DNA of 64,000 nt, taken from Burkholderia sp. S171. GTDB taxonomy: Bacteria; Pseudomonadota; Gammaproteobacteria; Burkholderiales; Burkholderiaceae. A program made the position numbers and the translations under genes. The stretch spans positions 77,714-141,713 of the forward strand of contig NZ_LMUF01000057.1 in the NCBI RefSeq assembly GCF_009766085.1. The letters run 5' to 3'. Within the stretch, counting starts at the first letter, position 1, and every line of letters begins with the position of its first letter. The notes beneath the pieces were generated by a model that worked only from the letters and a program-made list of their open reading frames with translations, was not told the origin of the DNA and did no database searches. This document shows, one piece after another, positions 50,718 to 59,288 of the stretch.

Positions 50718-51554
50718 TCAGGCCGACCGCGCGGGCGACAGCTTGTGTTCGAGAACCGTAAGCAGGCGATCCGCGGCATATCCGATCGCACCCACAATCA
50801 GCACCGATGCAAGCACCAGATCGAGCTGGAACAACTGCCGTCCGTACACGATCAGATAACCCAGCCCTTCCGACGATGCCACCAGTTCAACCACGACCAG
50901 CGTGAGCCACGCCTTGGTAAATGCAAGGCGGATACCCGTGCCGATGACCGGCACCGCGGAAGGGAGGATCACGTTGAAGATGGTCTGGCGGCGTGAATAG
51001 CGAAAGACGCGCGCAACATCGAGATACGCGAGCGGTGTCCGGCGGAACCCTTGCAGCGTGCTCAAGGTCACCGGCACGAGCGCGGCATGCCCGATCAGCA
51101 AATACTTCAACGGCTCGCCGATACCCACCACGATCATGAGGAACGGCAGCCAGCCCAGCACCGGCACCTGCACGACGGCATTGAAGCTGGGCAAGATGTA
51201 AGCCTCGGCTGTGCGCGACAGTCCGAGCCATGCGCCCAGCAGCAAGCCGAGCAAGACGCCGCCCGTGAAGCCAACCGCGATCCGCGACACACTCGCGCCA
51301 ATATGCATCCACAGTTCGCCGCTGCTGGCGAGGCCGCCGAGGGTATCGAAGACGAGGGTGGGTGAGGGCAGGATCTGCGCCGAGATCCAGCCGTAGTGGG
51401 AGCCGAGCACCCACAACACGGCACAGGCCACTGGCACGAGCCAGGGCAACGCGATCCAGCCCAGCGAGCGCGCCACGCTCGCAGCGTGGCCGTGGCTGCC
51501 CCCGAGCGACGCCCGTTGGCCTGGGTTCAAAGTGCGAGCGATGCTGTTCGCCAT
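50718..51554 (-). CDS. Sulfonate/taurine-type ABC transporter permease (first permease)
   Basis: A 278-aa BPD permease from the ATG at 51554, which has GGAG nine bases upstream; the frame runs to 51569. Hydrophobic helices start at LGWIALPWLVPVACAVLWVL. The EAA-like loop is YLDVARVFRYSRRQTIFNVI, followed by PSAVPVIGTGIRLAFTKAWL. It is homologous to the next permease, with matching loop spacing. It follows the binding-protein gene by 29 bases. Confidence 0.9.
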   Translation of the reverse strand: MANSIARTLNPGQRASLGGSHGHAASVARSLGWIALPWLVPVACAVLWVLGSHYGWISAQILPSPTLVFDTLGGLASSGELWMHIGASVSRIAVGFTGGVLLGLLLGAWLGLSRTAEAYILPSFNAVVQVPVLGWLPFLMIVVGIGEPLKYLLIGHAALVPVTLSTLQGFRRTPLAYLDVARVFRYSRRQTIFNVILPSAVPVIGTGIRLAFTKAWLTLVVVELVASSEGLGYLIVYGRQLFQLDLVLASVLIVGAIGYAADRLLTVLEHKLSPARSA

Positions 51555-51583
51555 GACCGGATTCTCCAAAAAAGTTCAGACGT

Positions 51584-52651
51584 TCACGATGCCAGCGGTT
51601 TGCCGGACTGATCGAAACGCGGCCAGTAGTTATCGAGCTTCAGCGTCTTCAAGGCCTGATCGAGATACTTCGGTTCGAACCAGCCATTCACGCTCACGGG
51701 CTGACGAATCAGGTTGAGACGCAGCGCGTCGTCGGCCACGGCCTGATAGCGGGCCACGATAAACGGATCGATCAACGGCGAAGTACGGTCCTTGAGCGTC
51801 TGGTTCGCGTACTCCGATTGCCACGATTCCACCGGTACACCGCTCTTCGCCCATAGCTCGAAGAGCGCGCTGCGATTGGCTTCGTCCGAGGACCACTGAG
51901 CCGCCTGTACGACTGACGTCACGACTTTCTGCACGATGTCCGGATGCTCATGCTCGAAGTCGTCGAGAACCAGCAGATGCGCCTGCCGCGTGTACTGCAG
52001 GCCGCCGTCGCGCGACGCGTAGATGATCTTCGCGAGGCCTTGCCGCTGGAGCTTGAAAAGCTTGAAGTCGAGAAACACGGCATCCACGCCCTTCGATGCA
52101 AGCGCGGCTTGCGACGCGGCATCGTCGAGATTGATCACGCGCAGATCGCGTTCGGAGAGACCGTTCGCTTTCAGCACGTTGTCGACTACGAGCTGCAGGT
52201 TAGTACCGCGAAATATTGCGACCCGCTTGCCCCTGAGATCCTTGACGCTTTTGATGTCGGAGTCGGGCGGCACGGCCAGGTAGACACCGGTGCGCACGCC
52301 CGATTCGAGCAGCAACTTGGTTTTGAGGCCATTCGCGCGGCCGAGCACGGCAGGCAGGTCGCCCTGATAGGCGAAGTCGATCTGGCGATTCGCCAGCGCC
52401 TCGTTGACCGCGGGTCCGGCGCCTTTGAAGAACAGCCATTCCACTTTGACGCCGTCGGGTTTGAGCGCGTCTTCCGTGAGGTGCTGCAGCTGGGCGGTTG
52501 CGGCCGTTGAGCCGCCGAACACGGGCGGGTCGCCATAACCTTGGGTGGCCACGCCGATCCTGACAACAGCAGGGGCGGCGGCCAGGACGCTCGTGGCGGC
52601 GACCATGCCCAGCGTGACAATGAGGGAATGCAGAAGGGATCGTGGGGTCAT
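51584..52651 (-). CDS. Sulfonate-type ABC transporter substrate-binding protein
   Basis: Periplasmic binding protein, 355 aa from the ATG at 52651 (MTPRSLLHSLIVTLGMVAAT, cleavage near VLAAAPA); the frame starts 11 codons earlier. The ligand-binding domain has KVEWLFFKGAGPAVNEALAN, DFAYQGDLPAVLGRANGLKT, GKRVAIFRGTNLQLVVDNVL and FLDFKLFKLQ. It lies 84 bases downstream of the dioxygenase gene and feeds the two permeases that follow. Its ligand is probably a sulfonate. Confidence 0.88.
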   Translation of the reverse strand: MTPRSLLHSLIVTLGMVAATSVLAAAPAVVRIGVATQGYGDPPVFGGSTAATAQLQHLTEDALKPDGVKVEWLFFKGAGPAVNEALANRQIDFAYQGDLPAVLGRANGLKTKLLLESGVRTGVYLAVPPDSDIKSVKDLRGKRVAIFRGTNLQLVVDNVLKANGLSERDLRVINLDDAASQAALASKGVDAVFLDFKLFKLQRQGLAKIIYASRDGGLQYTRQAHLLVLDDFEHEHPDIVQKVVTSVVQAAQWSSDEANRSALFELWAKSGVPVESWQSEYANQTLKDRTSPLIDPFIVARYQAVADDALRLNLIRQPVSVNGWFEPKYLDQALKTLKLDNYWPRFDQSGKPLAS

Positions 52652-52735
52652 GGAATTCGAAAAGAAGACGCAAAGAAGACGCAACGCAGGGGAGACGAAA
52701 GGCAGCGCGGTTTGGCCGTGCTGCCGGGTGCAGGA

Positions 52736-53668
52736 TCAGTTCACCGCAGGCTTACCGCGTAACGCGCGGCTGCGCCGGCCGTCGATACCCGCGGGCACAT
52801 CACCAGCCACCGTCGCGCGCCGGACCACGCGGTGTGCGCTTTCGTCGTAATCCGCGACCGCGTAGTGCTGCGTCGCCCGGTTGTCCCAGATCGCCACATC
52901 GCCTTGTGTCCAGCGCCAGCGCACGGTATTTTCAAGGCGCGTGACGTGGTCGTGGAAGAGCTCCTTCAGACGATCCGAATCCCGCTGCGACAAGCCGACA
53001 AAGCGTTGCACGAAATGCCCCAGCACGAGGCTGCGTTCGCCCGTCTCCGGATGCACGCGCACGACTGGATGTTCGGTTTCATAGACCGTCGACGTGAATT
53101 GTTCACGATGCGCCCGCTCGACGTCGGTGGCGGGTGCGCTACGGTTCGCCGCGTAGTCGTAGGTATTCGTATGAATGGCCCACAGGGAGTCCGCCAAGGC
53201 GCGCAGCGGGTCCGGCAGGCGCTTGTAGGCCTCGGCAGTGTTGGCCCAGACCGTATCGCCGCCAGCGGGCGGTATCACCACGCCTCGCAGGATCGAGATC
53301 TTTGGATAGGCTTCGACGAAGGTCACGTCCGTATGCCAGGAATTGGCGCGCGTGCCGCCCTTCGAGTCGAGTTCAAGCAGACGATTGCTGCCGGCAACCG
53401 ATGGCACGGTCGGATGCGCGACGGTTTCGCCGAAGCGGCTGGCGAAGGCTTCCTGCGCGGCGTCGTCCAGATGCGACTGACCGCGAAAGAAGATCACCTT
53501 ATGCCGCAGCAAGGTGGCATTAATGGCTGCAATGGTCGAGTCGTCCAGATCCGGCCCGAGGCGCACGCCCCGGATTTCGGCGCCGATCCGGCCACCCACT
53601 GCATGGACGTCGAGCTCCAGCGCGGTTGAGGGTTCGGCGGCAACGGCAGGCGTGGCGATGAGGGTCAT
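52736..53668 (-). CDS. TauD/TfdA-family 2-oxoglutarate-dependent dioxygenase
   Basis: A 310-aa Fe(II)/2OG dioxygenase from the ATG at 53668, which has AAGGAG seven bases upstream; the frame extends to 53803. The HxD iron site is in ANSWHTDVTFVEAYPK, the distal His is in NRATQHYAVADYDESAHR, and the 2OG-binding Arg follows (VVRRATV). RGVVIPPAGGDTVWAN is characteristic of TauD-type enzymes. Expected reaction: oxidation of taurine or an alkylsulfonate or sulfate ester, releasing sulfite. First gene of the operon with the transporter. Confidence 0.92.
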   Translation of the reverse strand: MTLIATPAVAAEPSTALELDVHAVGGRIGAEIRGVRLGPDLDDSTIAAINATLLRHKVIFFRGQSHLDDAAQEAFASRFGETVAHPTVPSVAGSNRLLELDSKGGTRANSWHTDVTFVEAYPKISILRGVVIPPAGGDTVWANTAEAYKRLPDPLRALADSLWAIHTNTYDYAANRSAPATDVERAHREQFTSTVYETEHPVVRVHPETGERSLVLGHFVQRFVGLSQRDSDRLKELFHDHVTRLENTVRWRWTQGDVAIWDNRATQHYAVADYDESAHRVVRRATVAGDVPAGIDGRRSRALRGKPAVN

Positions 53669-54026
53669 CGGGGTGCTCCTTGGGGAATCGGTGGATATCG
53701 TCAGGTGTTGTTGTGGGTCGTCGCGTATCGGGATGCCCATGCGCTGGGGCAGGCAGAAATCGCAGCGGCAATAAATTGAAGCATTCGTCCGCGGTCGCGG
53801 CAACGAAGCGATTTGACTTTGCTTTACACACCGGACGTGGGGCCTTTATGAGGGACCCTAATTAAACTCCGGACATTCCATGAAGTACTGGCTTAATAGG
53901 GATCGATACATTTCGTATTCATCGTCAGATATGCAAATGAATAAAAGATGGTTCCCGTATGTTTAAGTTTGATCTACCTTGTACTTAGCGGTTGCCCGTA
54001 CCGGGACGCGTTCAAGGAGAACTGCG
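53669..54026. other. Intergenic region upstream of the tauD-like operon
   Basis: About 360 bases between the TauD-like start and the divergent small gene at 54027. The part 53870-53970 is AT-rich (GTATTCATCGTCAGATATGC, AATGAATAAAAGATGG). It should carry both divergent promoters and a sulfur-starvation regulator site, but I could not identify the operator. No other gene is supported. Confidence 0.5.
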
Positions 54027-54242
54027 ATGTCTGAACCGAGAGCCATTTTTAGAAATTGGGGCAGTGAAGTGCTGCGGCACTGGCGCGAGCGGCGAACGCT
54101 GGCTGTGAATCAGTCGCACGAGGCGGCGCGCGAGCCGTACGATCTCGAACGGATCGCGACGTGTGCATGCAGCGGTTATTTCCACACGGGTTATGCGCTC
54201 GATCCGTTTGTTTTTACGCCGGAGTTGCCGTTCAGGGACTAG
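54027..54242 (+). CDS. Small hypothetical protein
   Basis: A 71-aa protein from the ATG at 54027, which has AAGGAG seven bases upstream; the frame begins at 53979. It starts MSEPRAIFRNWGSEVLRHWR. A CACSGYFHTG segment with two cysteines is followed by DPFVFTPELPFRD. The family is not recognised. It is divergent from the taurine dioxygenase operon and could respond to the same signal. Nothing else is found between it and the terminator at 54397. Confidence 0.65.
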   Translation: MSEPRAIFRNWGSEVLRHWRERRTLAVNQSHEAAREPYDLERIATCACSGYFHTGYALDPFVFTPELPFRD

Positions 54243-54396
54243 GCACAGGTGTCGGACGAAGAATCGGCGTGGACTACTGAGTAATGTGTGGATTCGATCG
54301 GCGCAAGCGTCGAGGAACTGCGCGCAGCGCAGATTGAGGCCGTCCGGAAATGGAACGTTGGCCGTGTTTCCAACTCAATCGCCTGATAAAAATAAA

Positions 54397-54424
54397 ATCG
54401 CCCGGCATCAACCGGGCGATCTTT
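54397..54424. terminator. Bidirectional intrinsic terminator after the FMN reductase gene
   Basis: A perfect 9-bp stem, 54397-54405 with 54412-54420, and a six-base loop. T-rich tails lie on both strands: CTTTTA on the plus and TTTTATTTTT on the minus. It is 23 bases past the end of the minus-strand reductase gene and also ends anything coming from 54027-54242. Confidence 0.88.
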
Positions 54425-54447
54425 TAATTGGCTTCAATCGACGATGT

Positions 54448-55107
54448 TCAATCGGCAATGCTCAATGCGATTGCCGTGGAGCCTGCGGATCCTTCATTAC
54501 GCAGATCCAAATCACCCAGCGCATCGCGGGCATTGAACGCCAGCGCAAACTGAGCAGCCTGCCTGCCCACCGTCGCCAACTGCTCCGCGACCTTCGGGTC
54601 GGAGCAGGAATCAATTGTCTCGAAGCGCGTTTCCAGCGAGTTGACCGCCGCGCCGTACGGCGTCGGCCAGCCTCGCAACGCATGCACGATCGAACGCAGG
54701 GACGTGAGTACGGCGCCACCGCCTTGCCAGCCATAGGCTGTTACCACGCAGCCCACTGCCCGGCCGTCGAGGTAGGGGCGCTTGTCGTTGCTGAGTTCCT
54801 CCAGCGTGTCCAGCGCGTTCTTGACCAGCCCTGAGACACCACCGTGATAGCCCGGCGTTCCAATGATCACCGCATCGGCTTCGCGCACCGCTTCGATCAG
54901 TTCGAGTTGTTCCGCCGTGCGTTCGCCGTGTTCGGGCGCATAGTGCGGAAGCGAGTGCAGGAACGTGCCGCCGAACAGGCGCGTGCGCGCACCTTCGGCT
55001 TCGGCGCCGCGCAGGGCGAGGCGAAGTGCGCGTTCAGTCGATGAAGCTGCGCGGGTCGTGCCGCCAATGCCGACCACGAGCGGCCGGCGAAATTCAAAGC
55101 TCTTCAA
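54448..55107 (-). CDS. NAD(P)H-dependent FMN reductase (SsuE/MsuE-like)
   Basis: A 219-aa flavodoxin-fold reductase. I choose TTG 55107 (GGGAG seven bases upstream), because the family begins with RRPLVVGIGGTTRAASSTER; the open frame runs on to 55203. The flavin loop GTPGYHGGVSGLVKNALDTL is near residue 93. It should supply FMNH2 for the LLM-type monooxygenases, as SsuE does for SsuD. Alternatively it could serve other flavin-dependent steps. It stands alone between the taurine operon and metNIQ and is divergent from metN. Confidence 0.87.
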   Translation of the reverse strand: MKSFEFRRPLVVGIGGTTRAASSTERALRLALRGAEAEGARTRLFGGTFLHSLPHYAPEHGERTAEQLELIEAVREADAVIIGTPGYHGGVSGLVKNALDTLEELSNDKRPYLDGRAVGCVVTAYGWQGGGAVLTSLRSIVHALRGWPTPYGAAVNSLETRFETIDSCSDPKVAEQLATVGRQAAQFALAFNARDALGDLDLRNEGSAGSTAIALSIAD

Positions 55108-55415
55108 CGAAATACTCCCAGGAGTGCAGTGGAGCCGCGCTCGGCGCACCGGTTTGTACGCAAGAACGCCGCAGCGTATTAACGAGCGGGCGAGGAAGAC
55201 CACGCATGGATCATGCCGCCATATTAGCTATCGATTTTGCGCGATGGAACCGAGCTTTGCTTGAATCGATATGAGCATTGCGTATTTCGAAGCCGGCCAG
55301 CGCCCTTGACGGCCCCGTCACGCAACGTACATACGGATAAGTAATTAGCCTTGCGCAATAGATTATTAAGCCGCGGCGCAGGTTACGTTAAACTTTCGCC
55401 TCTCGCGAACCAGGG
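55108..55415. other. Divergent intergenic region before metN
   Basis: About 310 bases between the reductase start and the metN leader. It holds the promoters for both. A small hairpin lies at 55395-55399 with 55405-55409. No SAM-I or SAH riboswitch motif is apparent to me. Confidence 0.5.
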
Positions 55416-55484
55416 ATGAACGGCGGTCGGCTACCCGAGCGAACTCGCTCAACGGGAAGTCCGCCGCTTTTTTTGTTTACATGA
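55416..55484 (+). CDS. Possible 22-codon leader ORF overlapping metN
   Basis: The ATG at 55416 opens a 22-codon frame (MNGGRLPERTRS..., ending LFLFT) that reads through the attenuator-like hairpin. Its TGA at 55482-55484 overlaps the metN ATG (ATGA). metN has no SD of its own at proper spacing, so translational coupling is possible. An AGGG next to the leader ATG is too close to be a good SD, so this is a hypothesis. Confidence 0.35.
   Translation: MNGGRLPERTRSTGSPPLFLFT
55421..55474 (+). promoter_or_regulatory. Attenuator-like hairpin in the metN leader
   Basis: A 6-bp outer stem (55421-55426 with 55461-55466), an inner stem (55434-55437 with 55453-55456) and a top stem (55438-55441 with 55446-55449) are followed by C and seven T at 55468-55474. 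The run ends six bases before the metN ATG. The upstream gene is divergent, so this cannot be that gene's terminator and must act in the metN transcript. Confidence 0.7.
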
Positions 55485-56515
55485 TCGAAATACGCAATCT
55501 GTCGCAACGCTTCGCGGGCCCACGAGGCTGGATCGAAGCGCTGCATAACGTCAATTTGACGATTCCGCCGGGCGAAGTGTTCGGCATCATCGGCCGTAGC
55601 GGTGCCGGTAAAAGTACGCTGGTACGCACCATCAACCTGCTGACGCGGCCAAGCGAAGGCAGCGTGATCGTGGACGGCCGGGACCTCACCACGCTGCCCG
55701 CCGCGCAATTGCGCACGGCGCGCCGTGACATCGGCATGATCTTCCAGCACTTCAATTTGCTGTCGTCGCGCACGGTGTTCGACAACGTTGCGTTGCCGCT
55801 CGAACTCGTCGGCATGAAGCGCAGCGAGATCGAGGCGACCGTGTTGCCGCTGCTCGAACTCGTGGGGCTCACCACGCAAAAAGATCGTTATCCCGCCCAG
55901 ATCAGCGGTGGCCAGAAGCAGCGCGTGGGGATCGCCCGGGCGCTTGCCAGCAAGCCCAAAGTGCTGCTCTCTGACGAAGCCACGTCCGCGCTCGATCCTG
56001 AAACCACCCGCTCCATTCTTGATCTGCTCCGCAAGATCAACAAGGAGCTCGGCCTGACGATCGTGCTGATCACGCATCAGATGGACGTGATCAAGCAGGT
56101 CTGCGATCGCGTCGCGGTGCTCGATGCCGGCCGCGTGGTAGAGGAGGGCAACGTGGTCGATGTCTTCATGCAGCCGCATCACGAAGTCACGCGCGCGTTG
56201 ATTGGCGACGTGATCGCGCACGAGTTGCCGCCCGCGCTGAAGTTGCGCGTGGCCGAGCGCCTGAAAACCGGCAGCGGTCATTTGCTGCGGCTGGCGTTCA
56301 CCGGCTCCGGCGTCGACCAGCCGATCCTCTCTGAAACCATCCGCCGCTTCGAACTCGATTTCAACATCCTGCACGGCCAGATCGACGAGATCCAGGGCCA
56401 AGCGTTCGGCTCGCTGGCGGTGCTCGCGGCCGGAAAACCGGCGAACGTGGCCGAGGCCATCGCATATTTGCGTGAACAAGGTGTGGTGGTAGAGGCGATG
56501 TCCCATGTTGAGTGA
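55481..56515 (+). CDS. metN: Methionine ABC transporter ATP-binding protein
   Basis: A 344-aa ABC ATPase. Walker A is GRSGAGKSTLVRTINLL, the Q-loop is GMIFQHFNLLSSRTVF, the signature is ISGGQKQRVGIARALASKP, Walker B is VLLSDEATSALDPETT and the H-loop is LITHQMDVIKQV. The C-terminal NIL domain (about 255-344), which senses methionine and trans-inhibits transport, is present. It is followed by metI with an 11-base overlap. The start lacks an SD, and the preceding leader forms a terminator-like hairpin. Confidence 0.95.
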   Translation: MIEIRNLSQRFAGPRGWIEALHNVNLTIPPGEVFGIIGRSGAGKSTLVRTINLLTRPSEGSVIVDGRDLTTLPAAQLRTARRDIGMIFQHFNLLSSRTVFDNVALPLELVGMKRSEIEATVLPLLELVGLTTQKDRYPAQISGGQKQRVGIARALASKPKVLLSDEATSALDPETTRSILDLLRKINKELGLTIVLITHQMDVIKQVCDRVAVLDAGRVVEEGNVVDVFMQPHHEVTRALIGDVIAHELPPALKLRVAERLKTGSGHLLRLAFTGSGVDQPILSETIRRFELDFNILHGQIDEIQGQAFGSLAVLAAGKPANVAEAIAYLREQGVVVEAMSHVE

Positions 56516-57158
56516 AATGTTCGATATGTTCGTCCAGTCGTTCTGGGAAACGCTCGTGATGGTGGGCATTTCCGGGCTGGTCGGCGCGGCCTTGGGGCTG
56601 CCGTTGGGCGTGCTGCTGTATCTCACCGACCGCGACGGCGTGTTGCGCAATCTCGCGGTGAACCGTGTCATGGGTGGCGTTGTGAATGCGGTGCGCTCCA
56701 CACCGTTTATCATTCTGCTCGTCGCGGTGATCCCGTTCACACGGCTGGTGGTCGGCTCGTCGATCGGGACCATGGCCGCGGTTGTGCCGCTGACTATCGC
56801 CGCTGCGCCGTTCATCGCGCGGCTGGTCGAAACCGCCCTGCGCGAGGTCGATCGCGGCTTGATTGAAGCGGCGCAGGCAATGGGCGCAACAACGAGCCAG
56901 ATCGTATTCAAGGTGCTGCTGCCGGAGTCCTTGCCGGGCGTGGTTGCTGGTTTGACGATTACGTTCGTGTCACTGGTCGGGTATTCGGCCATGGCCGGCG
57001 CGATTGGCGGTGGTGGTCTGGGCGACCTGGGCATTCGCTATGGGTATCAACGGTTTTTGCCGGAAGTGATGCTGACGGTGGTGGTGATCCTGATCGTCTT
57101 CGTGCAGCTCGTGCAGTCGTTCGGTGACTGGCTCGTGCGCCGTCTCAGTCATAAATAA
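56505..57158 (+). CDS. metI: Methionine ABC transporter permease
   Basis: A 217-aa permease with five hydrophobic helices and the BPD/EAA loop LIEAAQAMGATTSQIVFKVL. Segments such as STPFIILLVAVIPFTRLVVG and SAMAGAIGGGGLGDLGIRYG are typical of MetI. It overlaps metN by 11 bases, and metQ follows 43 bases later. Together they import L- and D-methionine, a sulfur source, which fits the sulfur-rich gene content of the window. Confidence 0.95.
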   Translation: MLSEMFDMFVQSFWETLVMVGISGLVGAALGLPLGVLLYLTDRDGVLRNLAVNRVMGGVVNAVRSTPFIILLVAVIPFTRLVVGSSIGTMAAVVPLTIAAAPFIARLVETALREVDRGLIEAAQAMGATTSQIVFKVLLPESLPGVVAGLTITFVSLVGYSAMAGAIGGGGLGDLGIRYGYQRFLPEVMLTVVVILIVFVQLVQSFGDWLVRRLSHK

Positions 57159-57201
57159 ATAGTCGTAAATAAATTCTTATACAAAGCTCAAAGGGTAGTC
57201 C

Positions 57202-57996
57202 ATGCAACGTCGATTCATTCTCAAGCTGGCCGCTGTTTTCAGCGCAACAGCATTGCTCGCTAACGTCGCGCAAGCCGACGAAACCATCAAGGTAGGTGTG
57301 ACCGGCGGTCCGCATGCACAGGTCATGGAAGTCGTGAAGCAGGTGGCCGCGAAGAACGGCCTGAACATCAAGATTGTCGAATTTGCCGATTACGTCCAGC
57401 CGAATGCGGCGCTGGCTTCGGGCGATCTCGACGCGAACAGCTACCAGCACGCGCCGTATCTCGACGCGCAGGTGAAGGATCGCGGCTACAAGCTGATCAA
57501 GATTGCCGAGACGGTCACGTTCCCCATGGGCATCTATTCGAAGAAGTTCAAGACGCTGGCCGATTTGCCGGCGGGCGCCCGCATTGCCGTGCCGAATGAT
57601 CCGACCAACGGCGGCCGGGCGCTGTTGCTGCTGCAAAAGAACGGCTTGCTGAAATTGCGCGCCGATGCAGGCTTGAAAGCAACGCCGCTCGATATTATCG
57701 ATAACCCGAGAAAGCTGAAGATCGTCGAACTCGACGCTGCGCAAATCCCGCGCTCGCTCGCGGATGTCGACGCCGCCGCGATCAACACGAACTTCGCCAT
57801 GGAAGCCGGGTTGAAGCCGAAGCAGGACGCGATTGCGATTGAAGATCCGAACGGTCCGTACTCGAACATCATCGCGATTCGCGCGGTGGATAAGGACAAG
57901 CCGTGGGTGGCGAAACTCGTGGCCGCCTATCACTCGCCGGAAGTGAAGCAGTTTATTGAAGCGAAGTACGCGGGTGCGGTGATCGCCGCCTGGTGA
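57202..57996 (+). CDS. metQ: Methionine-binding protein
   Basis: A 264-aa NlpA/MetQ binding protein. The signal peptide (MQRRFILKLAAVFSATALLA, cleaved near QADE) has no lipobox Cys, so this MetQ is probably a free periplasmic protein rather than a lipoprotein. The mature part has KVGVTGGPHAQVMEVVKQVA, FADYVQPNAALASGDLDANS, QHAPYLD and PNDPTNGGRALLLLQKNGLL. AAGGG lies six bases upstream of the ATG. Last gene of metNIQ. Confidence 0.94.
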   Translation: MQRRFILKLAAVFSATALLANVAQADETIKVGVTGGPHAQVMEVVKQVAAKNGLNIKIVEFADYVQPNAALASGDLDANSYQHAPYLDAQVKDRGYKLIKIAETVTFPMGIYSKKFKTLADLPAGARIAVPNDPTNGGRALLLLQKNGLLKLRADAGLKATPLDIIDNPRKLKIVELDAAQIPRSLADVDAAAINTNFAMEAGLKPKQDAIAIEDPNGPYSNIIAIRAVDKDKPWVAKLVAAYHSPEVKQFIEAKYAGAVIAAW

Positions 57997-58038
57997 GCCC
58001 CGGCTCAGGCAAGACCCGGTAACAAAATCTGAATATAA

Positions 58039-58070
58039 ACGCGCTCTCTCCCTCACGGGTTTGAGCGCGT
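58039..58070 (+). terminator. Possible terminator after metQ
   Basis: An 8-bp perfect stem, 58039-58046 with 58063-58070, closed by a 16-base loop, starts 43 bases past the metQ stop. It lacks a clear T-run, so it may be a processing or partial termination signal. Confidence 0.4.
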
Positions 58071-58223
58071 AGTCGTTTAAACAGGGCCAATTCGGCTCGC
58101 CGAGGGTAAACGCCGATATTTTTCCGACCCTGCAGAAAGCAGGCAGAAGGCTTTGCCTTCTTATACTTGCCGCACATTAGAACAAGATGCCGGTTTGCCA
58201 CGGATAGAAGGAGACGCTTCTCG

Positions 58224-59246
58224 ATGCAGTTTTCCCCCCGCTTTTTTCCGCTCGCTTGCACGCTGGCCGCGCTTTTGTGCGGCGCGACGCCTGCCCACGC
58301 GGAAAAGCTGACGCTGATGGCGGGCGGTACTTCCAAGATCGTCTATCTGCCTTTGATCCTCGCATCGCAACTTGGTTATTTCAAGGACGAAGGACTCGAA
58401 TTCGAGATCCTGTCCCAGCCGGCCGGCGTCGATACTGCGACGGAACTGCTCGCTGGCGCGATCCAGGGTGCGGTCGGTTTTTACGATCACACCATCGACC
58501 TGCAGAGCCGCGGCAAGGACGTCGAAGCGCTCATGGTGTTCAGCAAGAGCGCGGGGCTGGTCGAGCTGGTATCGAAGAAATCCGCGGCGAGTTTCAACAC
58601 CATGGCCGACGCGAAAGGCAAGACGTTGGGCGTGACGGGACTGGGATCGTCGACAAACTTCCTGACCCATTATCTTGCGGCACGTGCGGGATTATCGCCG
58701 AAGGAATACTCGGTGTTGCCGGTGGGCTCCGACGATAGTTTCATCTCGGCGTTGAATCAGGGTGGTATCGACGCGGGCATGATCGAGGAGCCGGTCGCGA
58801 GCCGGCTGCTGGCCAGCGGCGACGCGAAAGTGCTGGTGGACATGCGCAGCGCCGCGGGTACTGCGGCTGCGTTGGGTGGTCCATATACAGGTCCGTGTTT
58901 CTACGCCCAGCGAAGCTGGGTCAACTCGCACCACGATGAAGCGCAGAAGCTCGTGCGCGCAATGGTGCGCTCGCTGGCGTTCATTGCGAGCCATAGCGCT
59001 GAAGAGATAACGGCCAAAGTGCCGGCCGACTTTTACGGACCGGGACAGGGCAAGGCGCTTTATATCAGCGCCCTGAAGTCCTCCATGCCGATGTTTACGA
59101 AGGACGGGCGGATGCCGGACGGTACGCCTGCGGCGGTGCTGAAAGTGCTCACGTTGGCCAACTCGTCGATTGATCCGCGCCATATCGACCTGTCGAGGAC
59201 CTACACGAACGAGTTCGTGGATCGCGTTCAGCTCGGCGCCAAATGA
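58224..59246 (+). CDS. ABC transporter substrate-binding protein (NitT/TauT/SsuA family)
   Basis: A 340-aa periplasmic binding protein from the ATG at 58224 with AAGGAG ten bases upstream; the frame starts at 58167. The signal peptide MQFSPRFFPLACTLAALLCG is cleaved near HAEKL. The ligand domain has GGTSKIVYLPLILASQLGYF, AGVDTATELLAGAIQGAVGF, GKTLGVTGLGSSTNFLTHYL and GMIEEPVASRLLAS. No cognate permease or ATPase is adjacent. It lies 42 bases before the quinone oxidoreductase gene, so the pair may be one transcript. Confidence 0.87.
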   Translation: MQFSPRFFPLACTLAALLCGATPAHAEKLTLMAGGTSKIVYLPLILASQLGYFKDEGLEFEILSQPAGVDTATELLAGAIQGAVGFYDHTIDLQSRGKDVEALMVFSKSAGLVELVSKKSAASFNTMADAKGKTLGVTGLGSSTNFLTHYLAARAGLSPKEYSVLPVGSDDSFISALNQGGIDAGMIEEPVASRLLASGDAKVLVDMRSAAGTAAALGGPYTGPCFYAQRSWVNSHHDEAQKLVRAMVRSLAFIASHSAEEITAKVPADFYGPGQGKALYISALKSSMPMFTKDGRMPDGTPAAVLKVLTLANSSIDPRHIDLSRTYTNEFVDRVQLGAK

Positions 59247-59288
59247 AATGAAACCGGCGACTCATTTCCCTCTATTCGAAGCGATGCA

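Noticed and set aside
55395..55480. Known SAM riboswitch upstream of metN
   Set aside because: The stems and loop sequences do not fit the SAM-I, SAM-II or SAH patterns I know; reported instead as an unassigned attenuator.
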